Shown here: positions 1 through 9,980 of the stretch, one piece after another
How positions within the stretch are numbered: the first letter of the stretch is position 1
Layout: each line of letters begins with the position of its first letter
Made by a program: the position numbers and the translations under genes
Origin: Ryuthela nishihirai
Lineage: Eukaryota > Arthropoda > Arachnida > Araneae > Heptathelidae
Direction of reading: 5' to 3'
DNA: 64,000 nt
Assembly (NCBI GenBank): GCA_038380435.1
Contig: JAWZYU010000013.1
Coordinates: 11,731,901 to 11,795,900 of the forward strand
Notes under the pieces: generated by a model
What the model was told of the DNA's origin: nothing
What the model saw: only the letters and a program-made list of their open reading frames with translations
Database searches by the model: none

Positions 1-844
1 TCTGTTTTTGCATTTTAAATCCTCTAAATAATATATATAAATAATTACAGGAACTGTTAATTGAATGCATTAGGAGAGTAGTCAAATTGTGAACTAACTT
101 TTTTCATTATCCTGACTTTTTATCTTTATATTTGATCATAACCCCATTTCATTCATCTAGTCCAGGCATGTGCAAAGCATATGCATATATTCACGTGTTT
201 CATGTATCAGACTGAAAACTTATGAAGCTACATCAATATGTAACATTTCACAAAGTCATCTCATTACAGCCAGCAGAAAATTTTGGCTAGAGATTCCTAA
301 GACAGGAGAGTTTCAGAGTATAACTGCACAGAGTAAAGAAAAATTGCAGCCAACATTTCATAGAAATGTCTTTCGTTTTTTTTTATTTTCTTTAATAAGC
401 CTCATGGGAAAACCTAATATTTTGCTTTGACTGATACAACAAATAATTATTGGTGATGGACAGAAGAAAGGAACATAGATAATTTTACCTTACTGTACCC
501 TTCAAATTGATATATCTTTTTCTGAAGGAGCCATGAAAAAAAAAGTATATACTGGAGAATGACAGTTACATGAAAATGGGAAATAATAAAACATAAAAAT
601 CAAATATACAACAAAAGCATGTAAAAGAATCAAAAATAGCCAATAAAAATCTTACTTTTATATTAAAAAAACTTTGCTCCATATAAACAAACAAAAACAA
701 TTTGTTTTTAAGCCAAAAAGCTACGAATTCTGATTCACATTTTTTTTTCCAGTGGCATCATTCCGATTTGTTAACCACTGCTTATCTTTAACTGTAACAC
801 TTTTATTTTGCTATTATTTTTATTTTTCATGGTAAATTTACGTT
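1..844. other. Intronic AT-rich sequence, nothing recognised
   Basis: This stretch is AT-rich with homopolymer runs. Only short chance reading frames occur. I see no repeat family shared with the rest of the window. By position it belongs to the dynein intron downstream of the exon at 9635-9876. Confidence 0.5.
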
Positions 845-852
845 TTATATAT

Positions 853-1321
853 ACAGAGATATAGAAGAATAATATGACCACCTACCTAATAATGGGAATA
901 ACCGCACTTGGCCTGGATAACAGCAGTGAGACAGTGTGGCATTGACGCAATGAGAACCTGGAAAGTTGCCAGAGACACACGTGCCCATTCGAACTGCAGC
1001 AGTGCACAGAGGTTCCGGAGAAAACGTAGTTTTGGGTCCGCCCGCCAAACCTGTCAATCCAAATGGTCGCACAAGTGCTCTATGGGATTGAGGTCGGGTG
1101 ATTTCAACAGGCCAAGGGAGAATGGAGACATCGCTGTCATGTTTCTGGAACCATTCATGCACCACCTCAGCAACATGGCAGGGTGCATTGTCCCATTGGT
1201 AGACACCAATACCACCAGAGTAAAAGTCCAACATGAAGGAATGCATATGGTCAACAAGGATGGACAGGTAGCCATTGGCATTCAGGGAACCATCAAGTGG
1301 TACCAGCGGAGATTCATCCAC
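853..1321 (-). mobile_element. Tc1-like transposon, 3' transposase fragment
   Basis: On the minus strand this encodes the C-terminal half of a Tc1/mariner-type (DD34E) transposase, which cuts and pastes its own element at TA sites. Visible motifs are QWDNAPCH (second catalytic Asp region), HEWFQKHD and, after a frameshift near position 1120, SPDLNPIEHL, which carries the last catalytic acid. The N-terminal half is missing: the fragment stops at 1321 where gag sequence begins. The outer end near 866-890 carries GAATAATATGACCACCTACC, which is also the arm of the hairpin MITE at 13443-13505, so this is probably the element's terminal inverted repeat. It is a broken relic and cannot be active. 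Confidence 0.8.
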
Positions 1322-2975
1322 TTAGATTCATTAGGATTATTTGCACTCAGAACAATTTCTGGGTTTATTGGTTTAATTTCATCTAACAGATCATTTCCCT
1401 TTAATACCTCAAATTCAAAACTTTTCTCATTATCAATTTCAGCACTATTTTCGTTTAAAACTACTACTTCAAAAACTTTTTCATCCACTAATTTTGTACT
1501 ATTTTCCTCTACAACTTATAAACACATTTTTCTCATTATCAATTTGCTTTGCATCAACAACTTTTTTTTCTAAATTTACATTAATTACACCAATAGGAAT
1601 TTTTACAGGTTCTTCTTGAACATTCTGCTTTGGACTACAAGGTAACTTAAAAAGTCCACTGGAACGCGGCTGCAATTGACAATTGTCATAAATATCATCT
1701 AAAACTTTGCTCATTTGAACATGAAAGATAGGCTTCTGTATTGTTACGACTTATTAATTCAATTTGTTTGTGATAATCCTTAACGAAAGGTAAAACAACA
1801 GTAGCAAGACTTAACTCATGAGAGGACTTTTCTTGAGGAACCTTGGCCTCTTGCTTCAAAGATCCTAATTTAAGTTTCCCGAATTGTCATTCTTTCTATA
1901 GCAATATTGCTCCATGTGCCCTAGTCGACCACAAAAATTACATCTGAAAGTTTCTCTATTATTCATAGCAAAAATTTTAGGTCAAGTGTCATAGTTCAAA
2001 GCTTGACGTGGAAAAAATACTATGCTTCTTTGGTTCTACACCATTGTAGGCGCGTTCAACACAAATTGTCGAGACTGTGTATCTTCTGGTCATGTGGGAG
2101 TCATTTTGTGAGACTCAACCTGATAGCACTGCTTTGGCGAGGATTGCATCCATTGTTGGTTTAAAGCAGTTTCTGTAGATTCTCTTCTTGCAGTATATTG
2201 CTGAGCCAATTTGACTAAAGTTGAAATTAAATTTACATTTCGTACTTTTAAGAATTCCATAATGGGCAAAAGCAATTGGGACAATATGCAGTTTATAATG
2301 TCAATTTCAGTGGCATCAGCATTGTACAGCTGGTATAACTCTACTGTACCCCAGATGAATTTTTTCGACATCGTCTCCTTCCCTTTGTCTTCGTGAAAAC
2401 AGTTCTCTAGCTAACTGTGTGAAATCATTATAAGCTGGATAGATTTCCAAGAGTTCGCTTTTAAAATCTACCCAAAGCTCTATTCCATGATGACATCCTA
2501 TGTTACTCCACCATTGCTTAGCACATCCAATTAGATAAGATACTGCTAAAACCACCTTTTGTTGCCGGGCACTTCATGTAAATGGAAATGCTCTTTCATG
2601 GACTTGACAAATGTCCACGATGACGGATGCTTCGAACCGCCGAACCTTGTCTCAGGTAAAGACCAATTAACATAAGGACTACAGTTAATAATTGGATTGG
2701 CAACTCGTTGTTGCGGTGGTTGATAATACTCTGTTCTATCACTTTCTTCTGACAGAACAAAAAATGCAACCTTATATTCAAAATTTATACGTTCATGAAC
2801 TGACATAGCATTGTCAGCAAATTTAGGGGTTGTTGTCATTCCCCTTTTTTCTCCCGAGGCTTATTAAGCAGATTCTTTAACACTTCTGCTTCTTTCGTCA
2901 CATCCTGCAACCCATCTTTTACTTTTCTAAGTCAGCAGTCATTATGGCAGAATCAGCCATATTACTAGCAGACAT
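1322..2975 (-). pseudogene. LTR-retrotransposon gag, copy 1 (broken)
   Basis: The gag polyprotein of a Ty3/Gypsy-like LTR retrotransposon would form the particle that packages element RNA. The likely start codon is at 2973-2975. The capsid-like region (about 2090-2840) has the CAKQWW segment and an EIYPAYNDFTQLARELF helix shared with the copies at 33367 and 36990. A CX2CX4HX4C zinc knuckle (CNFCGRLGHMEQYC) is intact around 1902-1944. An acidic tail follows (1499-1714 and 1282-1488). Several frameshifts and stops break the frame. It ends at about 1322 against a Tc1 fragment, so the distal tail is lost. No protease, reverse transcriptase or integrase is present. Placing it in Gypsy rather than another LTR clade is inference from the gag type. 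Confidence 0.8.
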
Positions 2976-3391
2976 GTTTAGCAGTCTGCAAAAATTTTGA
3001 AACTTCTTTTTATCTTGAGCAGCACTCAAAGGTACTGCTATACAACAATACAATACTAAAGTCATACTAAGCTTGCAAAAATAAACTTGCTTATCAAAAA
3101 GTTTATCTATCGTGTGTATGTCTGGACACTTCTAATCTTTACATACGTACAATAATGATCTTAACTATCAGAAATAATTGCACTGAAACTTCAGTACCTT
3201 TGACTAATACACAAAAGTTATGCTTTTTGCTCAACAAAAATTTTCGGCTTAGGCTGCTGTTAAATATACGAATAGTACATATACCTAATGAGATGAAAAA
3301 TTCATTACTTTGACAAGTACATTAACTAATATACAATTTATACATATATGTACAGTACCTATTTTCAGTGCGCCACTTTCTTTCTTTACTC

Positions 3392-4126
3392 TGTAACGCT
3401 CCAAAGATTATTAACTTTTAAAGTTGGACCTTTTTCCTGATCCAAATTTATTCAAATTCTGGATAGCTGTATTGGATGCCAGGCAATAATAACTTGCCAA
3501 ATAAAGTTGAAATAGGGTTCATTATGTATTTATCAAGCGTTACTTATCGAGTAAGAATTCAAAAAGGATTGTCAAGTTTAAATCTAATCAAAAACTCAAA
3601 TTACATTGCTCAAGAAAAAAATTTTAAAAATTCAAAAGTTTCTAAAACAAACAAAGTTTATTTCCAAAAAATTCAAAGACTCACCCAATTCAGTACAAAA
3701 GATGGAGTACTAAGAACTCCTTTCATCTAAAGTAACATCATCTCACAACTTCCAGTAACAGCACTCTCTGTGGCCCAACGCCACCACTCTACTCACTCTC
3801 ATTCTCTCCTACTAACTCTGTGACCTAATGTCACTTACTTATATCATGTCTACAAATCTGACAAGTGTCTATTGCACACCAGGAAAGACATTTGCCTAAT
3901 ATGACAATCATGCTAGCTATGACGCAAGAGGGGTCGTGTAAGACATGTGCTTTAGCAGTTCAGAATTAAAAGGTCGGAGTTGAGCATGCATAACTACTAC
4001 TGCTCAGAAACGAGAATTGTTGTGTCCAAAAATAAAGAAAAGAAATAATTCCCAAAATGATAAATATAACGTAAATAAAGCAAAACTGGTTAAGGAAAAG
4101 TAAAAGTGAATGGGTGTACCATCACA
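3392..4126 (-). repeat. 5' LTR of gag element copy 1
   Basis: Read on the minus strand, this starts TGTGATGG and ends GCGTTACA, so it has TG...CA ends. It matches the LTRs at 32004-32718 and 35849-36551 along most of its length, with clear divergence. It lies directly upstream of gag copy 1, with a leader (2976-3391) in between. A primer-binding-site-like GTGGCGCACTGA lies just inside it (about 3365-3376). No matching 3' LTR is in the window. Confidence 0.75.
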
Positions 4127-5394
4127 TCTTCTCATTGTAATACAATCTGTCTCACAACATCTTAATGAAATAAAGCTTGTTTTGAATCGACAGTGAGATC
4201 TGATTTTTCTAGACTAAAATGATATCGGGTTATATCAGCTTATATTTATATTTAATTAGCTTATAGCTTAGCTTTTATTTCCTGGAACCTATTTACTGTG
4301 TAAATTGAAGGATGGGTGTATATTTTAAATTTTCATATTTGGTAAAAAACAATTGAAGCATATTTTGTTATGTGCTTTTTCTTTCCACTCAGGGTATTCT
4401 ATAAAACTACAGAGTTAAGGGTAAATAAAAAGGCCATTTTTCTTATAAAACAGCACACTTTCTTCAAAAATAATTAAACATAGTTATTTAAGCTTTAATT
4501 TCATCTAGGACTTGCTTTAGTTGACATCACCAAGAAATTCTTTTATCATTCCTACTAGGATAGCAATCATGACTCAATATGTAATCTTGGGAGAAATTGC
4601 ATGATATAAAACACGCTTACCTTTATTATTAACTAGCTTATTATACTAAATTAGAGTTTATTTTGCTGCCCAGGTTTCACTTTTAAGATGCAATCTGTAT
4701 ATTCTGATTTTCACTACACTAAAGGTTAGTTTTGTTAGAAACTTCTCCCTGCTAAACCCCTCCCCCCCAACTCCTTAGCACACAAATTTAACATATACAT
4801 ATACTGATGTTGTAATAAAGAAAAAGGATGAAAAGCAATGTTGCCAGCTGTGAAAGATGAGAGCCTGCTAAATGATCAATGGATTGCTGAACAGTTTATA
4901 ATAACCACCATAAAAAAAAAGACTAAATTACCTGCATCATTTATGTCTTACCTCTAACTGAGAAATTATATATTTAAACAGTAACTTTTTAACATTATAC
5001 ATAATCCAAGAAAATGAAGTGAATGGAAAAGGAAGAAGATCAGGAAATGACAACAATGGATTTGGCAGTGATTACTGTTTCCTGTAAGAATATTTTTTGT
5101 TAATGTCCCGTAGGTAAATATTTTTGCTTCTAGCAAACCCTTTTTGGAATTTTGACTTGCTTTCAACTACTGCTGTGACTTGGGCAATAACCAAAAACCC
5201 TCTGTCAAATTTTGAAGCATCTATAATGATTTACCAATGAGCTATGACTGCCACAGAGAGACAGACACAGAAATCTTCTTTTATTATTATAGATTATAAG
5301 TAAATTCTGTTTATAAATATATTCTGAGTGTATAAAATTCTGATGTTTGAATTGAAATTGGACAAGAACACTCTTCAAATTAAACTCAATGCTA
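4127..5394. other. Intronic sequence, nothing recognised
   Basis: AT-rich non-coding sequence. Short frames on both strands have no recognisable domain and no repeat family member is evident. Confidence 0.5.
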
Positions 5395-5490
5395 AAGGCA
5401 AAAACTGTCTTTTGCTGGGTGGTATACAAACTCATGATCAGCTGAAGACATATAAGGTGCTCTGGTCACTGAGCTATCGAAGACCGATCA
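5395..5490 (-). mobile_element. tRNA-derived SINE (family B) head, decayed
   Basis: On the minus strand the segment contains GATAGCTCAGTGACCAGAGC, an A-box/D-arm, and a decayed B-box-like GAGTTTGTATACC. It resembles the tRNA-like heads at 55734-55803 and 56074-56144. Only the head is recognisable. Confidence 0.45.
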
Positions 5491-5647
5491 AAGTTTCCTC
5501 TAGTAATGATATTAATTCCATATGTTTGTATCCCAAACGGATAAAGACGATTTTTGTTCTAACTTGTTAAAGATTGTTCTAATCAAATAACACATTTACC
5601 TTTTATTAATATTTCAAGCATTTTCACTTTCATACCATCAACATGGA

Positions 5648-5887
5648 TAGGTCAGAAGGACTTCAATGGCTCAGAGAATGTTGGGGGAAGGGGACTCACT
5701 GGACAGCTGTTAAGAGACAGATGGTAGCCTTTCGTGAAGGCCACACAGCATGCTCTTTAACATGCAGAAAGTATGGCTCTCCCATCTGACAAATGGCAGC
5801 CTTTCCAAGCCCAGAGGTATTCCCTACTGACCAAGGGCAGGGAGGGGAGTTTTGTGGAGATAAATCTCACTGAGCCACCCTGCCCAT
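5648..5887 (-). mobile_element. SINE family A copy, decayed
   Basis: Matches the body of the SINE family seen best at 37236-37619 and 59543-59927: the CTGGACAGCTGTT segment, the segment around the GTTCTTTAAC motif, and the run ending at the A-box complement CTGAGCCACC. The B-box part of the tRNA head is deleted. Many substitutions suggest an old copy. Confidence 0.7.
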
Positions 5888-6529
5888 AGTATGCATGGAA
5901 AGTACTGAAACTCACTTGTGGGTTAATTAAATGTGAGCTAGTTCTGAAAAGGAAGTAAGAATGGTCCTGAACATAGAGAAATTAATGTTTGAAATGATGG
6001 CCATAGTTTCAATAATAACTGGATGTACAAAGTAAATAACAACAAAAAGCATTTTAGAAAATGGTTATCTTTCCTGAAAACATGGGCAGTTTACATCGTT
6101 TTCCTTTCCGTTTTACAAACCTTCATTTTTTTTTACAAAGATCGAAAATTCTTCATTTTTTGGTAAGCAGGATTCTGCATTTTTCCAAATGGAAATACCT
6201 GAATCCAGGAAAACATAACCACGAATCATCAATAGATCATATAAATAGTTACCCTCCATGGAAAATAGCTGAAAAGAGCTGAAAGTATCTCCCTGATAAT
6301 TATTTCTAGAGACAGGTGGAAAATGAAAATAATAAATGGTATTATAGCTTCAAGGTAATCTTGAGGTGTATTATATTTGTAAAATATAATTTAGCTTTGA
6401 GGGTATCATTATAAAATAAAATTGATGGGAATTTAAATCATGGAACAGTTCTTAATTTAATTGAGCTAGTAATTATGATACAATTATAAAAAAAAAAATT
6501 ACTGAATAGAAACAAAGGACCATGTTATG

Positions 6530-6862
6530 GTAGTTGGCTCAGTTGGTAGGTTGCCAGAGTCATAATCTCTAGTTCCCAGGATCGAGTCTCACCTGAGCCA
6601 GGGTGGGGGTTTGGCAGAGATAAACTCCACTTCTGGAATTAGGATTTATCTCAATTAAATCCCCACACTGCCCTTGGTCAGAGAGGGGAGATCGATTGGC
6701 TTGTGAAAGGCTGCCTTCCACTGTATGGGTCAAAAACCAGGGTCCCATGTTCAGGAGAATCATACCCTGTACACACTAAATAACATTTTGAATGGCCTTG
6801 ATGGGAGGCTTTCACCTGTTTCCTAACAGATGTCTAATGGTTTCCCTTCCACCAACCAATTA
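6530..6862 (+). mobile_element. SINE family A copy, older, plus orientation
   Basis: The tRNA-like head is at about 6530-6600, with A-box TTGGCTCAGTTGGT and B-box GGATCGAGTCTC. It is followed by the body (GCCAGGGTGGGGGTTTGG, then TAAATCC...CACACT) and the GGCCTTGATGGGAGGC segment. The distal 3' part after about 6862 is missing. It has more changes than the copies at 37236 or 59543, so it is an older insertion. Confidence 0.75.
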
Positions 6863-7616
6863 CAGTATTGAGTGACAAAAAAAGTTTTGGGAAACTCAAA
6901 AGAGTAAAAATATATTTATTGTCTACCACAAACCAAGAGAGAATAAGTGGGTTAGCAATTTTATCCACTGAAAGTGATTTATTTGAAGAAACAGATTTTG
7001 TTGATGCCATTAAGGATTTTCTGAACATAAAGGCAAGTAAAAAATTTAACTTTAAGAAATAAAGAACATATCTTCTTTTCACAGCAATATTTTGTTTTAG
7101 AGATGCAATAATAATTATGAGAAATCTATATCTAACTTTTTTGCTGTATACAACCACAGCATTACTTGGTTTTATTATTTTAAAAATCAATATATGAATC
7201 ATAAAAAAAGTACATTTCTGATATTTTTACCACAGATGTCATGAACATTCTGGAACTTTACATAGTAGAGAAAGTAGACTAATTCTCCTATAATTATCAA
7301 AAGAACTATGACTACCTTTCCTAAAAGTAAGAATACACCCAGGTTCCACTTTATGAACATAATTCATTCCTGAAAAATGGTTCATAAGGTGAGTGTTCAT
7401 ATAGTAATCAAAAGCTCCAACTTGAAAAGTTAACAATCTTTGGAGTATTACATGCCCTGCCATGGCATACTGAGAATTCTGATCTACACGTGAATGTATT
7501 ACATGATCATCATACTCCACTTCTCTTTAAAAAAAAAATAATCCTTTTCAACTCATCAATAAATATTCACTTTCTTTTTGGCCTTTTAAGGGTTAACAAA
7601 AATTACAGTAGAGGTT
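6863..7616. other. Intronic sequence, nothing recognised
   Basis: AT-rich. Overlapping frames on both strands (6834-7202 minus, 6868-7062 plus) show no domain. I see no further dynein exon here. Confidence 0.45.
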
Positions 7617-7627
7617 CACAGTGCAGT

Positions 7628-7833
7628 AAATAAAAAATAAATACCCCTTCAAGCAGCTGCTTGCCACAGAGGTCTGACAGGAGCCTGTCAGTTTATATGC
7701 CAAAGTAGAAGGTCTGAGAAGATGGCAGGACCTCAACAGAAAAATGACACATACATCCATGCCTTACCCGGGACTTGAACCCAGGTCCCTTAGATCAGTA
7801 GCCAAGCATGCTAACCACTCGGCCACGTGATGG
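7628..7833 (-). mobile_element. tRNA-derived SINE (family C) with 11-bp target duplication
   Basis: Read on the minus strand it begins with a tRNA-like head: A-box GTGGCCGAGTGG and B-box GGTTCAAGTCCCGG (about 7745-7830), of the type seen in Leu/Ser tRNAs. A roughly 120-bp body and an A/T-rich end follow. It is bounded by a perfect 11-bp direct repeat CACAGTGCAGT at 7617-7627 and 7834-7844, the target-site duplication of a LINE-mobilised insertion. No second copy is in the window. The exact duplication suggests a fairly recent insertion. Confidence 0.75.
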
Positions 7834-7884
7834 CACAGTGCAGTGATTAAAAAAAATTAAATTGAAAGTGCAGTAATCAAAATT

Positions 7885-8335
7885 AAAATCTTTTTAATTC
7901 TCTATGACACTGTTGAATGCTTTTAGGCATTTCAAAAAATGTTCTATGCTATCAAGTATCAAAAGTTATTAAGGAGAAATTTACATACCCTATCACAAAG
8001 GATGGGTAGTAAGAGGAATTTCGAAAATGCTTGTGAGTGACGAGTTTAATCTTCGACATTCATGCCGGCAAGTGACACCTCAGTAGATAGTAATAAATTA
8101 TCAGCATCCCTCATCATTTCTCAAATTCTAATGAGATGTCATTTGCCGGCAAGAATGTCAAAGATTAAACTTGTCACTCGCAAGCATCCCAGAAGTCCCT
8201 TTTACTACCCATTCTCTGCAGTATGGTATGTAAATTTATGCTTAATAACTATTGATACTTGACATCATAGAACATTTGTTGACATGCTTAAAAACATTTA
8301 TCAGTGTTATAGAGAATTAAAGATTTCAATTTAAT
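7885..8335. repeat. Large imperfect palindrome related to Penelope 5' sequence
   Basis: Left arm 7885-8084 and right arm 8132-8335 are inverted copies, with a spacer of about 47 bp. Shared landmarks include AATTCTCTATGACACTG, AATGTTCTATG and TGCCGGCAAG. The outer arms match 56878-56940 and the spacer-proximal part matches 57060-57118, both in the 5' region of the Penelope element. So this may be an inverted terminal remnant of that family, or a foldback element derived from it. Confidence 0.75.
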
Positions 8336-9634
8336 TTTAGGGGTCAGAAATCTAAAACTATTTTATTATGTTATTTTCAAGAAAAAGCCACACTCACCAA
8401 TAAAAGAATATTAAATGTGAAGCAACAAGTCTCTAACAACTGGTGTCATTGTTGTTGCAGCTGATGGAAATGTAACCATTGTGATTCATGCTCACTCAGG
8501 TTATGTAATCCTAGCAATTTCCACCTGTTTTTCAAACTCTCTGAAAATCTTATGAATGTGCCCTTGATAACAATATCAAACACAAGATTGTGAGATTCCT
8601 GCCACTGAGTAGAAAAGTCATAGATAGAAGGGAAAGAATTATAAATAAGGACATGGTTTATGAACAATATGGGTTTATCCACAGGTTTATGAACCAGTGG
8701 GGAAAAGAGCTCAAAACAGTTCAACACACTAATAAGAGCACTGATGCTACAACAGCTACCACCAACATAGAGAAGTGTTTGTTAACAATTATTGAGCATG
8801 ACAGAGACCTCAGTCACCAACTTGTGAAAAGTATCAACACCAGACCTGTGAAAGCTCCAACCCTCAGGAAGAATGGCTCACACCCTGGACTTTTCCTAGC
8901 TAACAACACATGAAGTTGACCAGAGAAGCATGCTACAATCATACTACAGAGACCCAATAAGTATGACTTTTATTTGTAAATTTCATTATGTCGAAAAAAG
9001 CCTATCAATAAGCCCATTAGTTGTCAATGAGCCGAGTGCTTTCACTGATACTTTGTACTAGTATAGAACCTACAGTGTATAAATTTAATTCTTCACAATG
9101 TGTTTTACCTTAGATTATTAATCAACAATCTAGTAGCATTTTAGCACCAGTTTCAAATGCTTGTGGCAGTGTTTTTTTTTTGGCTACATTGTGTATTCAA
9201 CTGCCATTTATTAAAAGTGGCATTTCTGTTGTGTAAAAGACAAGGTAGAAACTCTCAGACTTTTTGATACTGTGATCACTTAGAATCATAAGCAAATTTA
9301 CGCAGCCACTTTCACCTTCCTTTCAATGAAGGACCATAACAAAGTTCTAAAATTCTGTTTACACTCAAATGATTCAAAAATTAATTCAGCTAATATCAAA
9401 GTTCATTCAAAAACAGAAATTCTGCACTTTAAAGATCAAATCAAATTTAAAATCATGTTCACAAGAGCAGTAAGACATAAACTAGTTCTGTCACTGAATC
9501 AGAATATTAGAAACTTCTTACCAGAGAAAGGCATTAATAAATTTTTCAAACAGATTCCATATGATATACACAAAACTGTGGTATTTCAAGAATAAGACAC
9601 ATAAATATAAATATTTCACATGCTGAATAAATAC
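8336..9634. other. Dynein intron, nothing recognised
   Basis: This is the start of the intron after the exon at 9635-9876. A plus-strand frame of 107 codons at 8590-8913 has no domain I recognise and no neighbouring support. The next dynein exon should encode the residues after WKPILK and was not found here. Confidence 0.45.
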
Positions 9635-9876
9635 CTTCAAAATTGGTTTCCAATCCAATCCAGAAGAGCTCATGAAAACCATGCCATTTCTTGAAACAGT
9701 AGCAGGAGAGGCATTATCAATATTATGTGGCTCAAATACGATTTTGCATGTTGGAGACATTGGAATGCGGTCACCATTTGCCAGAGTTAAAGTTTTGTTA
9801 TCATCAAGCACAGAATTTAAATTCTCAATCCAAATGGCATCTACAGGCCCATCTAAAAGTAACCAAACATGCTCAC
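9635..9876 (-). CDS. Axonemal dynein heavy chain (DNAH5/8-like), AAA2 exon with Walker B
   Basis: This exon encodes 80 residues plus the last two bases of a split Gly codon, from [10 protein letters not shown] to [10 protein letters not shown]. It is the second half of the AAA2 module of an axonemal outer-arm dynein heavy chain, the motor that slides microtubules in cilia and sperm tails. Visible are the Walker-B-like [17 protein letters not shown], the [16 protein letters not shown] block and [12 protein letters not shown], all near-invariant in the family. The acceptor is a pyrimidine tract ending in TTCAG before 9876. The donor is GAAG|GTATTT after 9635. Phase 1 at the 5' side fits the exon at 44636-44882, which ends with the G of the same Gly codon. 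Assignment to DNAH5/DNAH8 rather than other axonemal chains rests on recalled family patterns. There are no stops, so this looks like a living gene. Confidence 0.93.
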
Positions 9877-9980
9877 CTGAACGAGAGAAAAAATAACATT
9901 AAATTTATTATTAGTTTTACAGATTTTTAATATATAAAATAGGACAAAATTTGTAGGAAAGCAATAAATTAGTTACACTA

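Noticed and set aside
170..430. 86-codon plus-strand frame
   Set aside because: No domain, AT-rich composition and no homologous copy nearby; taken as chance.
8590..8913. 107-codon plus-strand frame
   Set aside because: Not recognisable, no splice or promoter evidence, and overlapped by a similar minus frame (8446-8727); not called a gene.
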